Positions 15,664 through 23,619 of a stretch of DNA of 32,754 nt are shown here, one piece after another. The translations under genes and the position numbers were made by a program. How positions within the stretch are numbered: the first letter of the stretch is position 1; each line of letters starts with the position of its first letter. The notes below the pieces were generated by a model. The model worked only from the letters and a program-made list of their open reading frames with translations. It had not been told where the DNA came from and ran no database searches. Source of the stretch: a virus; the IMG/VR virus record IMGVR_UViG_3300006162_000034, positions 1 through 32,754 of that record; one strand, written 5' to 3'.

Positions 15664-16755
15664 TTATACCAGGGGTTGGCCGTTAAAGCCAGTTTGAGAC
15701 GCGATAGCAGGCGGCGGAGACGGCGGGCCAGACCATGCGGGCGATTGAAGCCCGGTAAAGTGAGCGCCCGAGGAAGGTTTCATGCAGCACATATTCAACG
15801 CCGAAACCAAGACGCCGATGCTGGCCAACTGGCCTTGCGGGATCATGGACTCGAACCCGGTGAAGAACATTTGCACCGAGGGGTGCATGAACATCGCAAG
15901 GTAGCGCGAGTTGATCGCATACATTTCGCCCACCGGGCAGAACATATCCGGGAACACCGGCACATCGAGGATGCGAACCGCACGGAACCCGGCGTTGACC
16001 GGGTTATCGCGGCCATACCGCGAACGGGGATCGGTGTTGAACACCTCGGCGCCCATGAAGTCCGCCATCAACGATGCCCAGTTGATTGGGTTCATCACGA
16101 TGAAGTCTGGCGCCTCGCCGCCGGCACCGGTCTGCGTCTTGATGATCGCGTTGGCAACGCCGAGGCGGTTCACGATGGTCGCGCTGTTCGGGTAATACTG
16201 GCCCTGCCAGTAACCGTTGGTGCGCGGGATGCCGCCGTAGGTGGCGACGTTGGTGCCGTTATCGTATGCACCGACCAAAGAATCCAACGCCAGCGGGTTG
16301 GACGTGTAGGAGTAAAGCGAGGTCGCAAGCGCCTGCTTCATCACCACCGCCGCATCGGATGTCACCGCCCGAAGCTTGGGGATGACGACTTCCGAGGACT
16401 GAATGATGCTTTCAAACCCGAAGAAGCCGATGGGCACCATGCCGGCTTTGAGGTTGAACTGCGCGTTGTTCAACGCGACCTGATCCTGCGGGATTTGGAA
16501 GTCGCCGCCGAAACCGCCCCACTGGAACGACGTGAAGGACGAACCCTGCACCGGGAAGGTAATCTGACCGACACCGCCCATCGCGGCCTGCGTGTTGGCC
16601 AGCAAAAGCGAAAGCAGCGGGTGCGACTGGTAGACCTGCACATAGACGCTGGGGATGATGGCCCGGCGCGTGATGTAGCTCAATTGCTGCCCGGTAAGAC
16701 CACCGGGAACAATGCCGCCGCTAAGCGCGCTGGTAAATTGGGTAGAACCTGACAT
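15664..16755 (-). CDS. Major capsid protein
   Basis: 363 residues preceded by AAGGAG. It directly follows a coiled-coil scaffold gene and precedes the head-tail genes. Features that fit an HK97-fold capsid protein are the N-arm, the segment VPIGFFGFESIIQSSEVVIP, and a long helix with LATSLYSYTSNPLALDSLVG. The core includes PDFIVMNPINWASLMADFMG, AVRILDVPVFPDMFCPVGEMYA and YLAMFMHPSVQMFFTGFES, and the C-terminal tail is Pro/Ser-rich. Length and high Gly/Ala content fit. No sequence search was possible, so the exact family is not named. Confidence 0.75.
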   Translation of the reverse strand: MSGSTQFTSALSGGIVPGGLTGQQLSYITRRAIIPSVYVQVYQSHPLLSLLLANTQAAMGGVGQITFPVQGSSFTSFQWGGFGGDFQIPQDQVALNNAQFNLKAGMVPIGFFGFESIIQSSEVVIPKLRAVTSDAAVVMKQALATSLYSYTSNPLALDSLVGAYDNGTNVATYGGIPRTNGYWQGQYYPNSATIVNRLGVANAIIKTQTGAGGEAPDFIVMNPINWASLMADFMGAEVFNTDPRSRYGRDNPVNAGFRAVRILDVPVFPDMFCPVGEMYAINSRYLAMFMHPSVQMFFTGFESMIPQGQLASIGVLVSALNMCCMKPSSGAHFTGLQSPAWSGPPSPPPAIASQTGFNGQPLV

Positions 16756-16768
16756 TTACCGTGGCTCC

Positions 16769-17374
16769 TTATGCCGCATTGCCGAGGCGAAGAAAATCGG
16801 GATCGCGAATGATGCTGCGCAGTTCGTCGTCCTGCCAGCGCGTCGGGTTTTTGTGCAAATTGGCCCACGCCGCGTCGTCGGAAGCCGTGCCGAACGGGTC
16901 AACCGTGGACGGTAGATAGTCATGGCCAGCCATAGGACCGGGACGTGGCAAAGATTCCGACACCCACGCGGCAGCGGCTTCGATATCGGGGTTGTTTTCT
17001 TCCCGCATCCGGTTCATGACCTTTTGCATGGTCTCATCCGAGAACCCGCGCTTGGCTTGAATGGCGGAAAGGCGCCGCGCAAGGTCGGTTTCTTGCGCTT
17101 TTTCCTCGCGCTCGCGATCCTTGGCTTCCCGTTCGGCCCATTTTGCTTCAAGCGCCGCCACACGGGCGCGCTCTTTTTCAAGCTCAGCCATGACAGGCGT
17201 CAAAACCGCTTCGCGCTGCCGGCGAAGGGGGAATTCCGCCGATGGGTTCAACGTCTCAACCAGCTTTTCAGCTTGCTCCGCCGTCCGGGGATCGCCCAAC
17301 ATGCGTTCAAGCAGGTTGGCGCCGTTTTGAACCAGCGTCAGTTGGCCAGAATCAACTTGCACAACGCCCGGCAT
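16769..17374 (-). CDS. Capsid scaffolding protein
   Basis: 201 residues, highly charged. A coiled coil covers about residues 55-110 (AELEKERARVAALEAKWAER and the following KDREREEK region). A C-terminal helical part follows (ETMQKVMNRMREENN, WQDDELRSIIRDPDFLRLG). A coiled, charged protein of this length directly upstream of the capsid gene is the usual form of a phage scaffold, which shapes the procapsid and leaves before DNA packaging. No protease motif is visible, so removal may be by exit rather than cleavage. Confidence 0.75.
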   Translation of the reverse strand: MPGVVQVDSGQLTLVQNGANLLERMLGDPRTAEQAEKLVETLNPSAEFPLRRQREAVLTPVMAELEKERARVAALEAKWAEREAKDREREEKAQETDLARRLSAIQAKRGFSDETMQKVMNRMREENNPDIEAAAAWVSESLPRPGPMAGHDYLPSTVDPFGTASDDAAWANLHKNPTRWQDDELRSIIRDPDFLRLGNAA

Positions 17375-17376
17375 GG

Positions 17377-17577
17377 TCAGCGCGCCTTGCCAACGCCGGA
17401 ACCGACGTGCTCAATGTTATCCGGCCGCGACCGCAACCCGTCCGGCATACCGATGCTCGACGCGCCGATGTCCATCATCGGGAACGGAACCCGCTTCATC
17501 AATGGGTCGTCCATGTTGATCGTCTTCACATATGGAGAAAACGGGCCGGGCGGATTATTTTTGGTTTCCATAGCCAT
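17377..17577 (-). CDS. Small hypothetical head-region protein
   Basis: 66 residues starting MAMETKNNPPGPFSPYVKTI with AAGGATT upstream at suitable spacing. It is Pro, Met and Asn rich (KRVPFPMMDIGASSIGMPDG) and probably unstructured. The stop lies 2 nt before the scaffold start, so the two are coupled. Function not recognised. Small proline-rich genes between portal and scaffold are common in phages. Confidence 0.6.
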   Translation of the reverse strand: MAMETKNNPPGPFSPYVKTINMDDPLMKRVPFPMMDIGASSIGMPDGLRSRPDNIEHVGSGVGKAR

Positions 17578-17595
17578 GACGGGAATCCTTCTGGA

Positions 17596-18009
17596 TTACA
17601 TCGCGGGGGGTTGATTGGGCGGCGCCATGCGTTGCAAAGCAGCCATTTGCGGGTTTTGACGGGCGGCAGCGATGGATTGCATCAGCGTCTGAGCAGTCGC
17701 TTGGGCCTTCTCTTTAGCTTCGCCCATCTGCTTGGAAAGTTCCGTCGCGACCTTTAAGATCGCGGCATGAAGCGGGGTGCCAATCGGGATTTGCGGGATT
17801 GCTTCGTTGATTAGCTGCGCCGCGCCGGACAGCTTTTCCATCGCTTGGGCGATGTTCCCCGGATTTGTCTGGGGGATGGTGTGAGGGCCAAGATTGGCCG
17901 GCGGGGCGGTCATGCCTTGCGGACCCATACCCGGCGGCAAACCGCCACCAGGGACGCCTTGCGGCATCGGCCCCTGCATCCCGCCCATCATTTCAGGCCC
18001 TAAGCCCAT
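17596..18009 (-). CDS. Met/Gly/Pro-rich hypothetical head protein
   Basis: 137 residues from the ATG that follows AGGAG with a short 4-nt spacer; an upstream start at 18039 would run through a terminator-like hairpin and is rejected. The first 50 residues are Met, Gly and Pro rich (MGLGPEMMGGMQGPMPQG). A helical region with NIAQAMEKLSGAAQLINEA and ILKVATELSKQMGEAKEKA follows, then an Ala/Gln tail. It may be a minor head or scaffold-associated protein. Its ribosome binding site overlaps the T-rich tail of the terminator, so read-through sets its expression from upstream. Confidence 0.65.
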   Translation of the reverse strand: MGLGPEMMGGMQGPMPQGVPGGGLPPGMGPQGMTAPPANLGPHTIPQTNPGNIAQAMEKLSGAAQLINEAIPQIPIGTPLHAAILKVATELSKQMGEAKEKAQATAQTLMQSIAAARQNPQMAALQRMAPPNQPPAM

Positions 18010-18017
18010 GAAACTCC

Positions 18018-18051
18018 TAAAGGAAAACGCCCGGCGCAACGCAACCGGGCG
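18018..18051 (-). terminator. Terminator-like hairpin before the capsid gene cluster
   Basis: On the minus strand CGCCCGG and CCGGGCG form a perfect 7-bp stem around a 10-nt loop, followed by TTTTCCTTT. The stem is GC-rich and the tail has seven T in nine bases, so partial rho-independent termination is likely. It lies between the 13-residue ORF and the 137-residue gene. The element could attenuate transcription between the promoter at 18.2 kb and the scaffold and capsid genes, or mark an mRNA processing or stability site. Confidence 0.6.
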
Positions 18052-18059
18052 CTTGCCGG

Positions 18060-18101
18060 TTACTTGCGGCCGTGCTTACGGCCCTTACGGAAACGGATCA
18101 T
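18060..18101 (-). CDS. 13-residue very basic peptide ORF
   Basis: An ATG preceded by AAGGA at 8 nt opens the frame MIRFRKGRKHGRK and stop. Eight of 13 residues are Arg or Lys, with one His. It is the only frame between the promoter-like element at 18.2 kb and the terminator-like hairpin at 18.03 kb. It may encode a nucleic-acid-binding micropeptide, act as a leader peptide that couples translation to termination, or be a chance frame. No homologue is claimed. Confidence 0.45.
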   Translation of the reverse strand: MIRFRKGRKHGRK

Positions 18102-18171
18102 GACTGGTGTCCTTACAAAGGTTGCCCCGAGAAACCACCCACCGGGGACGCCGGAACCCCGGCGCGCTGGC

Positions 18172-18221
18172 ATCTTAACTTGTCGCTTTAGGGAAAGTCA
18201 ACAACCCATTGATATATAGTG
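18172..18221 (-). promoter_or_regulatory. Repeated late promoter-like element, copy A
   Basis: On the minus strand: ACTATATATCAATGGGTTG, then TTGACT (18196-18201), 17 nt, and TTAAGA (18173-18178). The spacer contains TAAAGCGAC. The block matches copy B before the portal gene at the same spacing (ATCAAT-N-GGTT-N-TTG-N-C and TAAAGCGAC-NN-GTTAAG). It lies in the only sizeable gap between the portal stop and the 13-residue ORF. The gap up to 18102 also holds a GC-rich leader (CGGGGTTCCGGCGTCCCCGG) able to fold. Likely the promoter for the head genes. Confidence 0.6.
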
Positions 18222-18237
18222 AATTGGTCATGCTAAA

Positions 18238-20013
18238 TTATTTTTTGTGCCCGCCTTTGTGCGGGAAGGCCAGTTCGGGGTGTTCCTGAACCAGCTTCGC
18301 TTGAGCGATTTCCTTGCGTTCCGCGTCTTCGATAAGCGCATCTTCGGCGGTCGGGTGCACCATCTCGACGACCCTTTGCGGCGATGCGGCGCCGATGGAA
18401 TGAAGCTGGAATGCCAACTGGCGGGCTTCTTCGCGGAACGCCGGAGACGCCGAATGACTGTCCACCGCCACCTTGGCGCGGTCGGAAATGTGGCGAAAAC
18501 TGAAGCTGACCGGTTGCATACCTTCGGCCGGAGGTTCAAGGCCGGGAGGCATCTCGGCATCAATCTCGGCCGATTTGATTCCTGGCATCACCCATGCGGT
18601 CATGACCTCGGTCGATTTGGCCTGTAACAGCGAAAAGCAAATCCCTCCAACTTTCTGAACCGATCGTTCAATTTTAAGGGACGCATCCTTATGCCGTGCC
18701 GCGCCAGTCCGCAGCAAAGTTTCGGCATGACCCTGCGACCGAACGCCTCCATCCCCTTCGCCCCGAGTGATCGCGGGAGTTCCCCCAATCACATCGAACA
18801 TGGCGTTGATCTGGGTAAAGTCGCGCCATATGTCGGCAGGCAGTTCTTTCGCAAGGTCTTGAATTTTTGCCGATGGGCTGCCGTCCGTAAAAAACCCACC
18901 GGGGCGATTGAGCTTGGCATAGGCGTTTTGGTTGACCGATGTGGACCCGGACATAAACCGAGGCGGGTCTTCCTGCTTCCGCAGCATCATATTGATGCCG
19001 TCAATTCGCTTGTTTATGCTGCGTTGCAACAGGGCGACAAGGTAGACGTATGATATCCCCCAGAAATACCCATCCAACGGCTGAGGACAAAACTCGACAA
19101 ACCCATGCTTGCCGGCCAAAGGATTGAACTGATCGTGTTGGCCGTGCTGGGAAGCAAAAGCGTTGAACAGTTCGTCGTTCCCGAAAACGATTTCCTCGCC
19201 GACAAGGGTAATCGTGGCCCAGTCGTCTTGAAGGTGGTTCCACACCCATAGCTCGTGCATGGGCACAAGATCGGCCACCACGCCGGCTTGCATGACCGGC
19301 TGAGGGGAGTAAAGGTGCGTCACCATGCCGCCGGATTGCTGAGCCGGGGAACCCGCCGAGGTATAAGGGTAAAGCCCGCCAACAATGACCTGTTTCAGCA
19401 CATCGTTGGATTCTCCGCCGTCGCGGGATTTGACCGATATGCCGTCCACCGCCTTCATCAATTCTTTTTGGCGTTCCCGAGGCAGGCCGGAAATAATCTG
19501 CGCAAAGCGGCTGCGGGTCGGATAGGTGGAATGAACGAAAGCTTCCTGCCGGTCTAAGGTCGTGATGCTCTCATTGTAAACTCCGAACGCCTCGGGCTGG
19601 ATCAAATAGGGTTCAAGCCCTCCCCTGGACCACACCATCTGCATGATGGATTTGCCCTTGATCATAGCCCACAGCGCGGCCGTGCCGCACGCCTCGTCCA
19701 CTTCGGCGTTCGTCATGTGCTGGTAAAGCGCCGCCGCCGCCGCCATACCCTTGGCGCGCTCCACGGGGGACACCTGACCGTAGTAATCAATCGTGAACCG
19801 AAGATCGCTTGGGGAATACAGGAACGCCAGCAAGTCCCGGATGAAGTCCTGCGTTCGCAGGAACGTCTGCGGAACCCCATCCTCGGAACCAGTCAGAAAC
19901 AGGTTCTTGAACGCCAATCCATTCTGGATGCGCTCAGATCGGGACTCCGTGCAAGCCCGGACAATTTGTGCCGCCCATGGGCCACGGTCGCGTGTTGGAA
20001 TTGTCAGCGCCAT
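18238..20013 (-). CDS. Portal protein
   Basis: 591 residues. It lies between terminase and scaffold, the usual portal position and length. The N-terminal half includes FIRDLLAFLYSPSDLRFTID, ALYQHMTNAEVDEACGTAAL, IKGKSIMQMVWSRGG and LEPYLIQPEAFGVYNES, typical of the ring-forming wing and clip regions. RSINKRIDGINMMLRKQEDP and the charged stretch LAKELPADIWRDFTQINAMF fit the stem and crown. The C-terminus is helical and charged (ALIEDAERKEIAQAKLVQEH), as in portal barrels. The ATG lies only 7 nt after a -10-like TTAAGC and has no good Shine-Dalgarno sequence, suggesting a leaderless start. It forms the DNA channel at one capsid vertex. Confidence 0.75.
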   Translation of the reverse strand: MALTIPTRDRGPWAAQIVRACTESRSERIQNGLAFKNLFLTGSEDGVPQTFLRTQDFIRDLLAFLYSPSDLRFTIDYYGQVSPVERAKGMAAAAALYQHMTNAEVDEACGTAALWAMIKGKSIMQMVWSRGGLEPYLIQPEAFGVYNESITTLDRQEAFVHSTYPTRSRFAQIISGLPRERQKELMKAVDGISVKSRDGGESNDVLKQVIVGGLYPYTSAGSPAQQSGGMVTHLYSPQPVMQAGVVADLVPMHELWVWNHLQDDWATITLVGEEIVFGNDELFNAFASQHGQHDQFNPLAGKHGFVEFCPQPLDGYFWGISYVYLVALLQRSINKRIDGINMMLRKQEDPPRFMSGSTSVNQNAYAKLNRPGGFFTDGSPSAKIQDLAKELPADIWRDFTQINAMFDVIGGTPAITRGEGDGGVRSQGHAETLLRTGAARHKDASLKIERSVQKVGGICFSLLQAKSTEVMTAWVMPGIKSAEIDAEMPPGLEPPAEGMQPVSFSFRHISDRAKVAVDSHSASPAFREEARQLAFQLHSIGAASPQRVVEMVHPTAEDALIEDAERKEIAQAKLVQEHPELAFPHKGGHKK

Positions 20014-20020
20014 GTCTCAT

Positions 20021-20066
20021 GCTTAACACGTCGCTTTAAGTCCCGGCAATAACCGATTGATCTATC
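20021..20066 (-). promoter_or_regulatory. Repeated late promoter-like element, copy B
   Basis: On the minus strand: AGATAGATCAATCGGTTA, then TTGCCG (20044-20049), 17 nt, and TTAAGC (20021-20026), with TAAAGCGAC inside the spacer. It is clearly related to copy A at identical internal spacing. It fills the short gap between the zinc-ribbon gene and the portal gene. The predicted transcription start falls at or next to the portal ATG. If this is a promoter, the portal mRNA would have almost no leader. Confidence 0.6.
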
Positions 20067-20643
20067 TCGCCCCGCTGGCGTAATCGGCAATGATGGTAGC
20101 GTGAGGAACGGCACTATCTCCAGGCCGTTTCCCTGGCGCCTGCAAAATAGGCTGTATGGCGGCGCCTTTGTCGGCCGTAAACCGAACCGCGCTGGGATCA
20201 ACCTGAGCGCGCTCCCCGAAAATCGAGGACAAGTCGGCTTTCATGTTCATCATTCTGCCAGGGGTCGGTTGCGCTTTCTTCCCGGCGCCCCAGAAGTTGT
20301 CCGCTTTCTGTTGCAGGTGATGCGGCAGTTTGGGAGCGGCGCTTTCGCCCTCCCGCGCCCGGTCATTGATATCGGTCGCGCCAGCGTCTTGCATTGCGAT
20401 TTCCATCGCCATGTCATGCGCGCGAACCGGGATCGCTCCGACTTGGGCCGGCGCCTTGCCGGCGGCCACATCCATACCAATGTCCGGCATGTTGCTCTGG
20501 CGGACTTTGCCCCCACATTTCTTTTTGGGGCACGGAGGGGTCTTCACCTTTGCCGGATCATCGGTCAGGCGCAACACCGAGAACCGGCCCCCACAAGTGC
20601 GGCACCTGAAAAAATGCTGGTAACGCGGACGGTCATCCATCAT
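20062..20643 (-). CDS. Zinc-ribbon protein of the packaging region
   Basis: 193 residues from the ATG that overlaps the previous stop (ATGA); the frame extends upstream but only as a shadow of that gene. Residues 14-43 carry a zinc-ribbon pattern (CRTCGG, then CPKKKCGG: C14, C17, C38, C43). The remaining part is hydrophilic, with Met/Ala-rich helix MAMEIAMQDAG and a Pro/Gly C-terminus. It lies between terminase and portal. A nucleic-acid-binding or portal-assembly role is plausible but not shown. Confidence 0.65.
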   Translation of the reverse strand: MMDDRPRYQHFFRCRTCGGRFSVLRLTDDPAKVKTPPCPKKKCGGKVRQSNMPDIGMDVAAGKAPAQVGAIPVRAHDMAMEIAMQDAGATDINDRAREGESAAPKLPHHLQQKADNFWGAGKKAQPTPGRMMNMKADLSSIFGERAQVDPSAVRFTADKGAAIQPILQAPGKRPGDSAVPHATIIADYASGAR

Positions 20644-20960
20644 GCCACCATCATCCCCGGATTTACGAACCCATCCGGCATGCGCCAACAAAACGGCTCC
20701 CGGACAATCGGGTCACGGTTATACGGCACAGACCAAAAGCCTGTAGGAACCCACCGCCGAAGCAAATGATCGCGGCGCGTAGTTTTCCGCCACACCAAGG
20801 CCATGGCCATGTTGTCAGGGTCGTCAGGGTCAAACTTCGCCTCAATGATTGTGCCGTCCCGAGGGGCGGTTTCAATCAAGTCCCATCCATCACTGGCCTT
20901 ATCGGTCACGTCAATTTTTTCCGGGGAAAGATTTTTCTTGTTTTCAGCCGGGGGCTTCAT
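20640..20960 (-). CDS. Small hypothetical protein with WDLIETAPRDG motif
   Basis: 106 residues. After a Lys/Glu-rich head, the segment WDLIETAPRDGTIIEAKFD followed by MAMALVWRKTT and VPTGFWSVPY matches a pattern common in small phage proteins (DUF551-like, where I/PxDGxxI/V, W and GxW spacing is conserved). GGAGAAGCC precedes the start. It overlaps the genes on both sides (17 nt and 4 nt), so translation is coupled. The biochemical role of this family is unknown to me. Confidence 0.65.
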   Translation of the reverse strand: MKPPAENKKNLSPEKIDVTDKASDGWDLIETAPRDGTIIEAKFDPDDPDNMAMALVWRKTTRRDHLLRRWVPTGFWSVPYNRDPIVREPFCWRMPDGFVNPGMMVA

Positions 20961-21165
20961 TTTGGCTTCTCCATGCCATGATCGCGGCCACTGCCGCGTT
21001 CAGTGTTTCGGGTAAGGGTTCGTCCGATATCACGAAAATCATCTCAGGGTCTTCCACGATTTGGACAAACGCCAATCGCAAAGTGGGATGCAGTTTCATG
21101 CGGCGGGCGGGCTTTGCGGCCCATGTAGGGTGGATTTCCAAGCACGCCAGACGATCTATCGTCAC
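20944..21165 (-). CDS. Small hypothetical protein after terminase
   Basis: 73 residues starting MTIDRLACLEIHPTWAAKPA, with the start overlapping the terminase stop as ATGA. It looks like a small alpha/beta protein (LRLAFVQIVEDPEMIFVISD, then ETLNAAVAAIMAWRS). No known motif. The coupled start, and the overlap with the next gene, argue that it is a real gene. Possible packaging accessory, but this is position only. Confidence 0.6.
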   Translation of the reverse strand: MTIDRLACLEIHPTWAAKPARRMKLHPTLRLAFVQIVEDPEMIFVISDEPLPETLNAAVAAIMAWRSQNEAPG

Positions 21166-23072
21166 ATCAACCCCCGCTGTTCAAAGAAGGTCCGCGCTGG
21201 CGGAAGGTCCGCATCGTCATCGGAGGACCGCATAATGCTAAAAATCCGCCGATTGAGCGTTGAAGCTATCGGAGAGATCGGCGCGGTGGTTGCTCCCTTA
21301 CCCCCGTCCCAGCTTAAACCGTGAGCAATCAGCCCGGCTCGCAAGTTCTCGATCCATGTGATATTGGCCAAGGCCGTGGCGAAGGTCCGGTCATCCCGGT
21401 TGTGGCCCTGTGCTGCGGCACCAATGTCTGAATTGTCCTGCCGAACGGTGGACATCTCGTCCAAAAGCGGAACCGACCGAAGTTCCAGAAGGTTCATCAC
21501 CCAAGAATCCCGCATCATGTTCATCATGCGGAATTTCAGGTCGCGGCCGATCTTGCTGTTATACATGTAGCCGGGACCGGGGCTGTCGATCCGACGATAC
21601 ATATACCAGTTGGCCGCGTTCAAGAAATCGTTGTCGTCGCCACCAATGGCAAGCGCTTTCACCCGGCCCTGATAAAGCTCCGACCGCATCATGAGGCGCA
21701 AATCTTCAAACGCCTGCATGACGGCCGATCCAATCCCACCGGTCATGTCAATGTTGATGCGGCAGTTCGCGTATTTCCCTGCCAGATACGCCGTCACCCA
21801 CGCACAATGCCGCGTTTCGGGGATGCTATCGGCCCATTCCGCGACTTGCACCAGCTTATCGGCATAACACCGGTAAACCTCCACCGCGTGATTGTTCGAT
21901 GTCTCGCTTCTTCCCCCGGCCGGGTCCACCCCTATAACATAATAGCCGTCTGGGTGCGGTTGCTCCCACACCCTGAGCTTAATCATGTCCGTGGGGATGT
22001 CTTCGGTAATCTCCTCCACCTTGGACATATGGTATTCTTCGCCGAGATAAAGACTGTATGCCTTGTAACCGTATCCACCTTCCTCCACCGACGCCGGTTC
22101 GGCCGAGGTAATCTGCTCTCGAACCTTGGCGACAAGCCGGGCTTGGAAAAACGACACGCCGGATTGAATGAACGCCTGAGCCGCGAACCACGGCTGGTTC
22201 TGATCCATCTCATCTCCGGATGCGTTAGGCTGCGTTAACTGCCAACGATACCAAGCCAGTTGGCTCGCATCTATCTCAAACCCGTATTCATCCCGCACCC
22301 GGCAAATCAGTTCGTTCTCTTGCGGGTTGGGCGGATGCAAACCGAACGCCTCAAAACGACGGTCTGTTATCTTGATCCGCTGTAGATCGTGCGACCACCA
22401 TCCGACAAAAATGCACTTGGACGTAAATTCGTCCGCGACCGCCGCTTCCCATATGTCTTTCCAATGGTTCGGACCGTGCGCCGTACTCTCGAAAATATAG
22501 AGCGCGCGAGGGTTATCCGGGGCCATGGTGTGACGGAAAGACGATATGCCTTCCTCCTTGCCGTAGTTGGCCACCTCGGTCAGGTGCCCCAACATATATC
22601 CCTCACCCTCGGCCCAAGCTACTTTGGACCGGCCGGCTGTCAGCAAATCAAGGCGCGAACCATTGGAAAATGTGAGCGAGAATTTATTGCGCTTTAAGGT
22701 CTTGAACCCCTTGCCCATGAATGCCTGCAACGAGGCAAGGTAGGATTCCAGCGTGCCTCGGTTTTTGGCCGTGTTTTTGTCGGTGTCGGAAACCACGCAC
22801 CCAATGGTGTTGGGATGCAACGCCAACCAAAACAGGACAATTGCCAGCGTGATGGTGGTCACGCCCAACTGCCGGGATTTCAAAATGTAGAAAGTGTGGA
22901 TATCGTGTTCTAGGCCATCGACAATGGCCTCCATAACTCGCTTCTGCGAGGTCCACAGTTTGAGTTCCATCCCTTTGCCATCGGGATCGGACGCGGCGTG
23001 CTTGCTCTGAATCCGCAGGTTGGCAATGTATTTGCGGAAAAGCGGAACCCAATGCTGCTTATTTGTTGTCAT
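21162..23072 (-). CDS. terL: Terminase large subunit (DNA packaging ATPase/nuclease)
   Basis: 636 residues. The ATPase half has the variant Walker A KSRQLGVTT at 65-73, Walker B and catalytic Glu in MLGHLTEVANY at 160-170, and coupling motif FESTAHG at 194-200. The nuclease half has YYVIGVDPAGG at 377-387 (D383), NIDMTGGIG at 440-448 (D442) and the acidic NRDDRTFATALA at 558-569, the expected three acidic sites of an RNase H-like fold. It cuts concatemeric DNA and drives it into the procapsid through the portal. No typical small subunit is seen next to it; the HTH protein at 25.3-25.5 kb is a possible substitute. It overlaps its upstream gene by 14 nt and the next one by 4 nt. Confidence 0.92.
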   Translation of the reverse strand: MTTNKQHWVPLFRKYIANLRIQSKHAASDPDGKGMELKLWTSQKRVMEAIVDGLEHDIHTFYILKSRQLGVTTITLAIVLFWLALHPNTIGCVVSDTDKNTAKNRGTLESYLASLQAFMGKGFKTLKRNKFSLTFSNGSRLDLLTAGRSKVAWAEGEGYMLGHLTEVANYGKEEGISSFRHTMAPDNPRALYIFESTAHGPNHWKDIWEAAVADEFTSKCIFVGWWSHDLQRIKITDRRFEAFGLHPPNPQENELICRVRDEYGFEIDASQLAWYRWQLTQPNASGDEMDQNQPWFAAQAFIQSGVSFFQARLVAKVREQITSAEPASVEEGGYGYKAYSLYLGEEYHMSKVEEITEDIPTDMIKLRVWEQPHPDGYYVIGVDPAGGRSETSNNHAVEVYRCYADKLVQVAEWADSIPETRHCAWVTAYLAGKYANCRINIDMTGGIGSAVMQAFEDLRLMMRSELYQGRVKALAIGGDDNDFLNAANWYMYRRIDSPGPGYMYNSKIGRDLKFRMMNMMRDSWVMNLLELRSVPLLDEMSTVRQDNSDIGAAAQGHNRDDRTFATALANITWIENLRAGLIAHGLSWDGGKGATTAPISPIASTLNRRIFSIMRSSDDDADLPPARTFFEQRGLM

Positions 23073-23619
23073 GGGCCGCCATCACCATTTCGGTCAAAAT
23101 TTCATTTATTGGCCCGGCAACTTGCGCGTCTCTGGCAATTCCCCATTGCGCCCATAAAGCGGGGTCTTTCGCGGCTGCACGCTGATTTCCTGCGGCATAC
23201 CTCGCCGCCGCCCACATGGCATGCCTTGCCGCCCAAACTACATTATCCTCGGCGGCAGTAGCCCCCAAATGCATCAAAGCATTTAAGGTGTGCTTGTTTG
23301 CGTCGCGTCGTAAATTTTCATCGCCATTTTTAATGTATTCTTCAACAACGTCGGGCACACACCATAAATGGATAACGTCCAAGGCGCACAATCTGGCAAA
23401 TTTTCTCAAAATTAAATTTGCCTCTAGACTCCATAAAAGTTCAGTTTCTGTGCTTACATACACATTGTTGCCGCCATCAAGAACTTCCCCTTTTATTTTG
23501 ACGCAAAGAAGCGTGTCGCCAGTTGCCCACTCAAGAGCTTCCGTTATGCGCTGTGATCCGGCTAAATTTTTTGAAACCGGGGGGAAATCATCGCGGTTTA
23601 TGAAATTCCAAGCGATCAC
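23059..23619 (-). CDS. Hypothetical helical protein with WAA repeats
   Basis: 186 residues from a GTG that overlaps the previous stop as GTGA; the longer frame to 23733 only shadows the glycosyltransferase gene. A helical C-terminal region has the spaced Ala/Trp pattern VVWAARHAMWAAARYAAGNQ and DPALWAQWGIARDAQ, seen in short repeats of uncharacterised phage and bacterial proteins. The N-terminal half (ITEALEWATGDTLLCVKIKG, ILRKFARLCALDVIHLW) looks helical as well. Its plus-strand DNA is more AT-rich (many AAATTT-type stretches) than the flanking genes, which suggests a separate origin. Function unknown. Confidence 0.6.
   Translation of the reverse strand: MIAWNFINRDDFPPVSKNLAGSQRITEALEWATGDTLLCVKIKGEVLDGGNNVYVSTETELLWSLEANLILRKFARLCALDVIHLWCVPDVVEEYIKNGDENLRRDANKHTLNALMHLGATAAEDNVVWAARHAMWAAARYAAGNQRAAAKDPALWAQWGIARDAQVAGPINEILTEMVMAAHDNK

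Noticed and set aside
14563-16752. 729-residue plus-strand open frame opposite the capsid and beta-repeat genes
   Set aside because: Arg/His/Gly-rich and exactly antisense to two well-supported genes with ribosome binding sites. It is a shadow of GC-rich codon bias.
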